DNA of 64,000 bases, taken from NCBI RefSeq assembly GCF_037102585.1, contig NW_027043838.1, positions 496,001 through 560,000 of the forward strand. The letters are read 5' to 3'. The stretch comes from Saccharomycopsis crataegensis. Its lineage: Eukaryota; Ascomycota; Saccharomycetes; Ascoideales; Saccharomycopsidaceae. Under the pieces are notes generated by a model that saw only the letters and a list, made by a program, of their open reading frames with translations, did not search any database and was not told the DNA's origin. A program made the position numbers and the translations under genes. This document shows, piece after piece, positions 1-9,344 of the stretch. Positions within the stretch are counted from its first letter, which is position 1, and each line of letters starts with the position of its first letter.

Positions 1-41
1 CGCAGAATAGTTGCTTGACACTTAGAACAAGAACAGTAATA

Positions 42-3000
42 ATGGCTGAAGGTATGCTATTTTCGAAACATATCAATTTCGGATCGTCTATATTTTTGCC
101 ACCGTCTTTTACACTTTCAATTGGTGTTGTTTGGACAAGCGTGCGGAGATTTATTAATGACAACTTACCCCCTATTGGAACCGAAGAATTCTAACAGTAT
201 ATAACAGCTAATGCAGGTAGACTCCCTAGCTCTTTCCAGCTTCCTACCCCCGAGGAAAAGGTTCTTTATTCTAAGATCTTCAAATCTTTAGACCAAGAGA
301 AACTTGGCCTTGTCACTGGTGAAGTTGCTGGCTTGACTTTCGAGAAGAGTGGATTAGACTCACAAACTTTATATCAAATTTGGGAAATATCAGATGCTCA
401 AGGCAATGGGTTCTTGAAGCAGTTGGACTTTATCAGAGCTTTGCGTTTAATTGGACACGTTCAGAGTGGCAAGGCTTTAGATGCCAATCTTGCTAATATT
501 CCAGCTCCAGCTCCAAAGTTTCAAGGATTGAATTATGGAATGTCTCCAGTAACTACAGGTTTACCATCACAAGGAACAGGATCCAGCTTGCAAAAGCATT
601 ACACCAGCTCATCTTTGCAATCTACAGCGCAATTACCTCCTGTGACACCAGCCGACATCTCGAAGTTTATCCAGTTGTTTAACAGACACGTTCCTTCTTC
701 GTACCCTTCGATATCTGGTATGGAGGCCAGGGAGATTTTCCTCAAGGCAAAATTGCAAGAAAATATCTTGGGTCTTATTTGGAATGCTTGTGATAGAGGC
801 GCCAAGGGTAATTTGAGCAAAGATGAATTTTGTTTGGCGATGTTTTTGATCCAGGGGATGTTGCGAGGTAGTATCAAACAAGTACCAACCTCTGTGCTGG
901 AAACCACTTGGTCTCAAATCAATCAAATATTGGTGTCTATTAATTACGGTAATAATATCCAACAACAAAACTCTATTCAGCAACAATCTACCGGTAATTT
1001 ATTAGGCTTGGATTCCGAAATTTCCCATGGCGCTGCCATCAAGCCGGTTATCCAAACCATCCCTGAAGCAAGATCAGTGCAAATTTCTGAACTGCCTAAA
1101 GTGACACACTCTAGTGCAATTCCACAAATTGAACAAGGATCAATCCAACCTTTATCTTCTGGGGCATGGACAATTTCCCCGCAACAAAAGCAACAATTTG
1201 ATCAACTTTTTGATTCGTTGGATAAGTCACACAAAGGAACTTTGGGTCCAAATGAGGTTGCGTCATTTTTGATGTCCTCAAAATTGAGTCAGGATGATTT
1301 GGCCAATGTTTGGAACTTGGCTGATTTGAAAAATTCGGGCATATTCACTAAAGTGGAATTTGCCATTAGTATGTTTTTGGTCCAGAAAAGATTAAGAGGA
1401 GAAAATCTTCCGGTTGCAATTCCTCAAGAACTACTTTCTAGCGTTAACGGTCAAGACATTGCTGCAACACAAAAGTCAACCGGGTTCGCCGCTGTTGCTA
1501 GTGCAGCTCCACCAAAACCGCCCCAGGTACGTCAATCTTCTATGAATGATTTGGCCGATATTTTTGGGTCTTCGCCACAGGCTCCACCGGCAAACTTACA
1601 GCGTTCTGCATCTGTTCAAGTTAGCAACACCGGTGGCTCTCAAAGCTCGTTCTCTAGCGGACCAGGTGCGTCAAGAAGGTTCAAGCCAACCTCTAGTTTT
1701 GGTCAACAAATTGTTCATCAACAAGAGGTTAATGAAGTGCAAAAGACCTCTTTATTGCAATTAGACGAAGCCAAGGAAGATGAGGACGATAGCGGTGATG
1801 ATAGTGATATCAACTATTTTTACAAGTCTTATAATGATAAGAGAACCGCTCCCCCAATTCCCACTTCTACGAAGCCAAATTATGACATTTTGAAGGATCT
1901 CTCTGTTCCTGGAGGGTCCCAACCAGTTGTTGCACCATCAGTTGCCCCACCACCACCAGCTGCCCGTGGTACTATTAACGATAATAATCGCGCCTTGCAA
2001 TCTGAATATGATACAATCAGCAATGAAATTGTTTCTGAACATGTGGAAACCTCCAATACTAGTGCCCAAATCAAGTCGATGGAAGCTCAAAGCACTGAGT
2101 TAAAATCAATGATTTCAAAGGCTAAAACTCAATTGGCAGCTGCTCAGGAAGCTAAGAGTAATTTTGAAAGTAGATTACAACAAGCCAAGGCTTTATTGGA
2201 AGAAGAAACCCAGCAATACGATGGTATCAAAAAGTCTGTTATTGAATCTCAACAAGAAAACGAAGAACTTAGACAAAAGTCATCAATCTTGGAGGCAGAA
2301 TACAACAACCATCAAGCTGAGTATCAAAACTATCAAGCTCAACTAACTGAAAAGCAAAATGAAAACGCTGTCTTCAAGGAAAAGTTGGGTACCATGACTG
2401 CAGAAAATAATGATTTGCTCAAAAGATTAGAGAACATCAAGAAGGCTTTGAAAGATCAGGTTGCCTTTAACAACATTCAAGAGCGTCAAATTGAAGTTTT
2501 GAAAACCAAGAATGTTACGGTTGTTCATGAAATCAAGGGTATAGAGGCAGAACTTGAAAATTCCAAATCTATTGGGGCACAAAAGGAGGCCGAGGTTAAG
2601 GCGTTGGAAAGTAGCAAAAACTCTGTTCCAGTTTCTACTATTAAATCGATCGACACTAGTGCTGATACCACCAATAGCACTCAGAAACTTGCTGGGGTTG
2701 CGGCGGTTGCAGGGGTTGCAGGTCTTGCTAGCGGTGCCATTTTGCATAATCATGCTAGTGGTGATGACCACCATGATTCTGGTCGTTCTACTCCAGTGAA
2801 GAAGAATAACCCATTCTTGACCGGCTTCACCGCACCTCCAGGGGCCGAATCTATGCCAAGCTTAGAAAATTTGACATTTAAATCTGTTGCTAGTGATGAC
2901 GCTCCAGTTGAGAAAACAGAATCATTACCTGAACCAAGCTTGGATGAAGCTGCTTTCCCAAGTGAATCAGATGACAAGAATCAGGGGTCACCACTCACTC

Positions 3001-4385
3001 CGGCCACTGGGAGTGAAATCATCAAAGCTGATGGCATGGATGACGTTGGTGATTTAGAGAATTTCACCGAGTTCCCAACTCAGGCTGATTTTGAAAGTCA
3101 ATTCGATGATAATAAATCTAACACTGAGAAGGAAACAAATACTGTGGTTACCAAAGAAACTTCAGATACTTCCCCACCAACCTCGGATTTCCAGTTCGGT
3201 GGCAATAATCCTACCGGGTTACAATTCCCATTTGGCGGTAACACTATCAGAAGACCAGAATCGCTAACTTCTTCGGTTCAAAACAATGCCGCCATGTCGG
3301 TTAGAGATGAATCTGTCACTGAGTACCCATCTTCAGACGGCAGCGATCATGATGAGGCAATTGTTCCTGAAACATCAGCTTTTGCACCTCCACCGATTCC
3401 AGCGCGCCGTGGTTCCATTGGTTCTGATAGTTCTGAGTCAAGCGATGATGATTTTGGTCCTCAAGATATTGAACAAAGAACTTTCCGTGACAATGAAACG
3501 GTTACTGGTGTTGATAAAGAAATCAAAAATGATGACGTTTCTCCAATTGTGATTCCGGCGGCTTCAATTCCTGCGCCACTGACTAACAATACCGAGTCAT
3601 GGTTCGAGAATCTTGATGGTAGTAATGTTGAGAAAGCTCAATCAATGCCCGCGGATTATCAAAGTGTGCGTGCTAACTCCATTTCCACCTCATCTGATAT
3701 ATTTATGGATGCCAATGAAGACATTGTTACTTCGCCGGTGACCCAACAAGGCTCAAGTAAGATGAGCTATATTATCAATACTGGGAAATCTAAGTTAGAC
3801 ATCCATGGGTTCGATGGCATGAGTCCTTCCATTGATGAAAAAGAGAACCCAATGAACAACAACAACAACAACAACATCATTACCTCGACAAATAATAGTC
3901 ATTTAGCTTCTTTTAACGCTGGACCATTTGACAATAATAAATCTGTGAAACCTTCATTGGGACTTGATTCGGATTTTGACTCGGCATTTGATGATTTAAG
4001 TCCAGTGACGGCGGAATCTGCAGGAGCGAAGAATACCATTGATGATTTTGATGCGGCATTTGATGATTTAGAACCGGTGAAAGAAAACAACAAGACTGTT
4101 GGTGATTTCGACGATTTGCAACCGGCGATAGAAAAACATGATTTCGACAGTGCGTTCGATGATTTGACTCCAGCCATGAAAGGCGTTGATGAGTTTGATA
4201 ATGCTGATTTTGACAATCTTGCCCCATTGCAAGATAAGGCAGTTGAAGCTGACAACGACAACCTTGGAGGAAACGATTTAGAATTTGATGATGATTTCAC
4301 CGAGTTTGACACGGCATTATCTATCAAAGCCCAAAAGCCACATGGGAATGATAATGATGAATTCGATAGTGCTTTCAACTTCTAG
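42..4385 (+). CDS. EDE1: Ede1, EH-domain endocytic scaffold (spliced)
   Basis: Early endocytic scaffold that helps start clathrin-coated sites at the plasma membrane. A 10-nt first exon (ATG GCT GAA G, 42-51) joins exon 2 to give 1392 residues when the 3' splice site at 216 is used; the first residues then read MAEGRLPSSFQ and run straight into EH domain 1. Three EH domains are visible at about residues 10-105, 145-235 and 320-412, followed by a proline-rich linker, a coiled coil at about 595-800, an NPF motif near 868 (itself an EH ligand) and an acidic tail. The tail ends in repeats of the type DFDSAFDDLxP (about 1255-1392). Length is close to S. cerevisiae Ede1 (1381), but the C-terminal UBA domain known there is not seen: the protein stops at EFDSAFNF. 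VPS9 follows on the same strand. Confidence 0.9.
52..216 (+). other. EDE1: Intron of EDE1
   Basis: The donor is GTATGC at 52 and a branch-like TTCTAAC lies at 189-195. Acceptor CAGs end at 207 and 216. Both leave the reading frame open, 9 nt apart, so either could be used; 207 is the first AG at a usual distance from the branch site. An intron is required because no in-frame ATG lies upstream of EH domain 1 in the continuous reading frame. Confidence 0.75.
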
Positions 4386-4811
4386 GCTGGTTTGTTTTTT
4401 TTTTCATTTTTCTTTCTTTCTTCCCCCGTTTTGCAAAGCTTTTTATCTTATCTTATCTTATTTTATCTTATTTTATCTTATTTTATCTTATTTTATTTTT
4501 CATTTATTTGTTGTCGTTTATCCTCTTCTATTTGTATTTATCTGTCTACCTATATAATCCAATAATATTTATGAGAATCCTCAGTACTACTACCACTTCC
4601 TATCATTTAATAAGATTGATTAGTGTTATACCATATGCACGTGCAGCTTCCAACAACAACAATAACAACAACAAAAAAAAATACACACACACATGAGTTA
4701 GATAACCTCCGTGATTTTTTCAGTAACTCAAGACCATAGATATTAAATATATATATGTTTATATATATTACACATTTGGCCAATTCCCTCCCCTAGTTCA
4801 ATAAACAACAC
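4386..4811. other. EDE1-VPS9 intergenic region with pentanucleotide repeat
   Basis: A TTATC/TTATT pentamer array runs from about 4443 to 4497 in the 3' flank of EDE1. A short AAC/A-rich run lies at 4650-4682 and TA-rich DNA at 4740-4770, close upstream of VPS9. No gene is seen. Confidence 0.7.
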
Positions 4812-7031
4812 ATGAACTCCAAGCCCTTGGCAATGAAAGAATCAACAACGCCCGGCGTCGGTGGTGGTGGTCCGCCTCCGCAATTGTTATTCCCGTCGCT
4901 GCTTTCTAGTGGGTCTGCGGCCCTGGACGTGAGTAAGCCCATGGTCACTGGGAATTTCATCAATCAAAACAATAGCAATAGCAATAATAATGGTAATGGT
5001 GGTGAGGCGATTTCTCTTGCGGGAGTGACGTATTCAAAAGGGGAGAATATCATTGGTGACGATAGTAGTGATGATGAGGAGGAGGAGGAGGAGGAGGAGG
5101 AGGTGGTAGTAATTGGTGATGGTGGAGGAGTAAATCAAATCATGGAAAAGTTAACAATTAATGAGATGGATAATGGTCGAGCTATGGAAAAACTGGCAAT
5201 CAATGAGCTAGATATGGAAAATTTTGCAATTAATAAAACAGATCTGCAAAAATTTGCCCCCAACGCGGAGGAGAAACTTCAAGAAACCCTTGATCCTTTA
5301 GTTTCTATTCCTGTTTCGGACCATCGAAAGGGTTTGGTGGAACTTGACGATTCGAAAATGCTGGACAACGTGGATGGAAATTCGAATGTCATGGCCGATG
5401 GGAATACAATTCTCAAAGTTGAAGACAAAGGAAAAGAAAAAATAGAACAAACAAATGATGAAGTGACAATAGAAGAGGACAAGGACAAGGACAAGGTTGA
5501 ACAACTCCAGACGATAAGAAAATCATCAATCACCACGGAATCCAAAGAATATATCATCAATCGAGTCCAAGTGCCTTTGAAATCGAAAGAGGATTTGGAG
5601 TTGCAAAAACAACGGATCCAAGAAACGAAATTGAAAAATGATCACGACCGGACAAAGTTGAATAAGAAAGACCCTAATAATTTACCGTTTGATTTCCAGC
5701 GATTCTTAACCTATTTGAAAAGTAAAAGCGCCGAGTCGATCGTGAAATATTTGAAATCGTTCATGATCGCGTTTAGTAAAAAAAACTGGCAGATTTCCGA
5801 ACAGGTGAAATTGATCAATGATTTCAAGAACTTCATTTATGATAAGATGGCGGGAGTAGTACCGTTTGTCAACATGAAAGAAACGGAATTTATTAATTGT
5901 CAAGAGGGCATGGAGAAATTGATCATGAATCGTTTGTACGACCAGGTTTTTTCCCCGGTGATCCAAGGAGATAAATTGACAAATTCCCACCGTGAGGATA
6001 ATAAAAAAGATGAATTGTTGACGAACCAAGTGTTGCGATTTAGCTGGATCACCAACCGACATTTGGACTTGGAGGATGGGTTCATCATGGCGGGAGAGAC
6101 GTTTGTTCAGATGGCGATCGCCGAATTGATCAAGATCAACAATTACCGATCCCCAAGGGACAAGATCATTTGTATTTTGAATTGTTGTAAAGTGATTTTC
6201 GCAATGCTCAAGAACTCCTGCAAACCCACCAGTGCCGACGATTTCATCCCCACTTTAATTTATGTGGTGTTGAAAACCGACGAAGATTTACGATTGAATT
6301 CCAACGTTAGTTACATTGAACGGTTCAGAAATGAGGACGGGTTGGCAGGCGAGGTCAGTTACTACTTGAGCAGTTTCTGGGCGGTGATTGGGTTCATTGA
6401 AAACTTGAACAAAGAGAGTTTATCAATTACCCAAGAAGAGTGGGATAGTCATATGAGACCATTTGAAGAGACCAACAAGAACGAATTGGCGGACCTTGAA
6501 CTTTCAAAACAAAACAAACCGACGAAAAACACCGATAGCGAGCCGAAAAAAACTAATGAACCCGCGGTTAATGGGGGGTCGTTGATCGATCCTGAAGCCG
6601 TTAAGAATTCGTTATCTCCATCATCGATCCCCATTAGTCAGATTTTTTCGCCGTTCCAATCGATTCAATCGTTCTTTCAAAATGTCACCGATGATAATAG
6701 TAGCCCTAATAAATCTTTTCTTGATGAAGTCAGTGATGCTAATAGCCCGGGAAATAGACCTGTCATAAAAACGACGACAACGACCACCACCAAATCATCA
6801 ACACAAGAGACAGACCATAGAGATTCTCAACTTGCCCAATCGCAGAAAAAATCCCAAGAAGAGTATCTTGCTAAACAAGCGTTTGAAAAACAGGTCCTTG
6901 AGTTGACCGAACAATTACAGGGGATGTTTCCTTTGCTAGATAAGGAAATCATCAAAGATATTGTGATTATGAATAAGGCAAGGGTCACAGAATGTGTGGA
7001 CGTTTGTTTGAATCTTACAGGGGCTACGTAG
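4812..7031 (+). CDS. VPS9: Vps9, guanine nucleotide exchange factor for Rab5 (Vps21)
   Basis: Activates the Rab5-family GTPase Vps21 on endosomes and takes part in vacuolar sorting. The 739-residue product has a long N-terminal extension, absent from the 451-residue S. cerevisiae protein: it is glycine/asparagine-rich, carries an uninterrupted acidic run near residues 89-100, and then imperfect repeats of the type MEKLxINExD at about 110-150. The helical region and VPS9 catalytic domain lie at about 290-560; the part around VQMAIAELIKINNYRSP to AGEVSYYLSSFW is typical. A ubiquitin-binding CUE domain ends the protein (about 695-739). The start is the first in-frame ATG after an A-rich leader. 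In the repeat, one copy codes the leucine as TTA and another as CTG, weak support for CTG=Leu. Confidence 0.92.
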   Translation: MNSKPLAMKESTTPGVGGGGPPPQLLFPSLLSSGSAALDVSKPMVTGNFINQNNSNSNNNGNGGEAISLAGVTYSKGENIIGDDSSDDEEEEEEEEEVVVIGDGGGVNQIMEKLTINEMDNGRAMEKLAINELDMENFAINKTDLQKFAPNAEEKLQETLDPLVSIPVSDHRKGLVELDDSKMLDNVDGNSNVMADGNTILKVEDKGKEKIEQTNDEVTIEEDKDKDKVEQLQTIRKSSITTESKEYIINRVQVPLKSKEDLELQKQRIQETKLKNDHDRTKLNKKDPNNLPFDFQRFLTYLKSKSAESIVKYLKSFMIAFSKKNWQISEQVKLINDFKNFIYDKMAGVVPFVNMKETEFINCQEGMEKLIMNRLYDQVFSPVIQGDKLTNSHREDNKKDELLTNQVLRFSWITNRHLDLEDGFIMAGETFVQMAIAELIKINNYRSPRDKIICILNCCKVIFAMLKNSCKPTSADDFIPTLIYVVLKTDEDLRLNSNVSYIERFRNEDGLAGEVSYYLSSFWAVIGFIENLNKESLSITQEEWDSHMRPFEETNKNELADLELSKQNKPTKNTDSEPKKTNEPAVNGGSLIDPEAVKNSLSPSSIPISQIFSPFQSIQSFFQNVTDDNSSPNKSFLDEVSDANSPGNRPVIKTTTTTTTKSSTQETDHRDSQLAQSQKKSQEEYLAKQAFEKQVLELTEQLQGMFPLLDKEIIKDIVIMNKARVTECVDVCLNLTGAT

Positions 7032-7090
7032 CACCTCATTTGAATAAATATTACTTACTAATTCACCCTAACGTATGTAAAATATAGGCA

Positions 7091-8446
7091 TCATTTTAAC
7101 AAATCATGACATACTTCACCCAAGATCTTGATCCCTTGAGCAATATCTTCTTTTTCTAAGAAACTGATCGATAATCTCACGCTGGTGGTACCCCATCCTT
7201 TACGATTAGCATCGACCTCGAAGTTATCACCGTTGGCCAAATTCACCCCTCTGCGCTTAGCTTCTTCACAAACTTTCTTACAATTTAAAGAATCCGGGAA
7301 CGTAAGCCACATGAAATACCCACCTTCCCCACCTTGTAAGATACAATCGGCGGGTAAATATTTCTTGATACTCTCCACCATAATTTGTGATCTTTCTCCG
7401 TAGACTTTTTGGAAATTCTCAATGATCTTATCCAATTCCCCGGTGATCATCAAATTCCCGGTGATATTGGCGTTGAATTGCGATGGGGTACCCCCACTGG
7501 TGTTGGCCCCGCCTTGGGATAATTGATAACTCAACTTATGGGTGGCGGTAACTTGACACCCGAATCTAAGACCAGGAGCCACCAATTTGGAAAATGACAC
7601 GTTGGAAATCACATTACCGTACCCATCATTATCATCGTCATCACCGTTGGGTAAGGTTTGACGATCGAGGATATCGAATCTTGGTAATGGTGGTTGAGCA
7701 GTGGCCCGATAATCAAGAAGATCATAAACGTCATCAGAAATGATCAACATATCGTATTTTCTCGCCAATTCGAGCAATTTCATCCGATTATCCAATGACA
7801 TCGACATTCCTCCAGGGTTCGAGAAGGTTGGCACACACCAAATCACGTACTTGTAAATTTTCTTCCAGGCTCTGGCATCTTTATCACTATTGATAATCTC
7901 GAGGGTCAGTTCCGGTGATGAGTTTTGTGCCGCCTCGTGGAGTTGTAATTGGTGTTCCAAAAATTGTAAATCAAGTTGACCGTCATGGCCTTCCTCCACC
8001 GCGGTGATTTTCCCCTTGAACCCTGCATCGATGAAACAATCATTGATCAAATAATAACATGGGGAAGTGATGAACGCTTGCCTGGTGTACCCGGTATGAG
8101 CCAACGTGGTTTGTAAAAGGGCATTGAGGACCCCGTAAGACGCTCCGTTGGTGAGGTTAATGAACTCCGGTTCCACTTGTCCCAGTTGGCCAGAAATGTG
8201 GAATTTCTTATTGGTCCACGCAGCAATGGCTTCACGAACCCAAAGTGACCCTTCATCAGTGCCGTAACTGAGGGGATCACGTTGTAACCCATCCAAATAA
8301 GTCTTGTTGTTTATTGGTGAGTCATCTGAAGGAAAAAGCACATTAGTCGAGGCCTGAAGAATCTGTTTACGAGGCAAGAGGCGCGGCGAAGGGTGGCCAG
8401 GAAAGAAGTTGATGGCGTTTTTATTACTAAGGGCTTTTCCTGACAT
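7091..8446 (-). CDS. PLP-dependent aminotransferase, YER152C/2-aminoadipate transaminase-like
   Basis: A 451-residue fold-type I aminotransferase. The probable Schiff-base lysine is K287 in VSFSKLVAPG, followed by the phosphate-binding arginine motif LRFG. The aspartate that contacts the pyridine nitrogen lies in IISDDVYDLLDY, after TFSNPGG. The closest family I recognise is the S. cerevisiae YER152C protein, reported to have 2-aminoadipate transaminase activity and related to MocR-type aminotransferase domains without the DNA-binding part. The start ATG (8444-8446 on the reverse strand) follows a T-rich stretch. Its neighbour UBP3 is also its neighbour in S. cerevisiae (YER151C/YER152C), which supports the assignment. 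Substrate is inferred, not shown. Confidence 0.85.
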   Translation of the reverse strand: MSGKALSNKNAINFFPGHPSPRLLPRKQILQASTNVLFPSDDSPINNKTYLDGLQRDPLSYGTDEGSLWVREAIAAWTNKKFHISGQLGQVEPEFINLTNGASYGVLNALLQTTLAHTGYTRQAFITSPCYYLINDCFIDAGFKGKITAVEEGHDGQLDLQFLEHQLQLHEAAQNSSPELTLEIINSDKDARAWKKIYKYVIWCVPTFSNPGGMSMSLDNRMKLLELARKYDMLIISDDVYDLLDYRATAQPPLPRFDILDRQTLPNGDDDDNDGYGNVISNVSFSKLVAPGLRFGCQVTATHKLSYQLSQGGANTSGGTPSQFNANITGNLMITGELDKIIENFQKVYGERSQIMVESIKKYLPADCILQGGEGGYFMWLTFPDSLNCKKVCEEAKRRGVNLANGDNFEVDANRKGWGTTSVRLSISFLEKEDIAQGIKILGEVCHDLLK

Positions 8447-9344
8447 ATTTTTTTTTTTTTTCCTCTGGTATTGATGATGAGACAGTGATTGAGGATGGTA
8501 GATGGATCGGATGGTCTTTGCAATTCAACAAATGGTTGAAATTGTTGGAGTGAGTGGTCGAGGGTTTCAAACCATGCGTTATCTCGGATATCGTTATCAG
8601 TCGTATTCTTTCGCAGTATATTATTGTATGGGATGGAATGAATGGACGGATGGTGTGTATGGCATGAATTTCTAAGGATGATGTGATCCGCCAATATAAA
8701 TATATATTTATATAATATCCATTTCTACAAGAGCTAGCATTCCCAAGTTGATTTGAGTTAGAACCTACCAAGACCTTACTGAGTGAGCCCCAAATTTGCA
8801 ACTCTTTAAATGAGTCTTATTCTTTAATCATTGTCATTATTATTTCATTTTCTATTAATGATGATGATATATATATATTCAAATTTATAAAACTTTCATT
8901 TTGACAATTAATATTGATATAATAAATGACTTTTTTTTTATTTTAATAGCAGGCAGATAATAATAGTACTTCTAACAATAAAGAGAGGCAACATGATAAG
9001 ATAAATAGCAACAGTGGGTGACAAACTAGCAAAAAATTGAGAACATATTAATATATATGTATATATATATATTATGAGAATTGGGAAGACGAAGGAACCC
9101 TTTGGAGAGCTTCGGCAATAAACCGACAAAAAACAAAACAAGAACCAAAAGAAAACTAAAAGTACAAATGACTAGATCAATGCATAAAAACTAAAAATAC
9201 AAATGACTAGATCAATGCATAATAATAATAATAATAATAATAATAACAGGAAATTTTAAGAAATACCAAATAGAAAAAAAAAAAAAAAAAAAAAAAAAAT
9301 CATCATTATCATACTTTCCAATTTATTCATTTATTTATTTATTT
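8447..9344. other. Intergenic region between aminotransferase gene and UBP3
   Basis: This is the promoter side of the aminotransferase gene and the 3' side of UBP3. It holds a 35-bp tandem duplication (9152-9221), an (AAT)n run (about 9219-9246) and a poly-A run of about 26 (9274-9299). No gene is seen. Confidence 0.7.
9152..9221. repeat. 35-bp tandem duplication
   Basis: Two adjacent 35-bp copies (9152-9186 and 9187-9221) differ at one base, G at 9162 against A at 9197. Both include the string ACAAATGACTAGATCAATGC. Confidence 0.95.

Noticed and set aside
3899-4378. 159-codon reverse frame inside EDE1
   Set aside because: It is an antisense reading of the repetitive acidic tail; the Ser/Lys-rich translation is a product of the FDD repeats.
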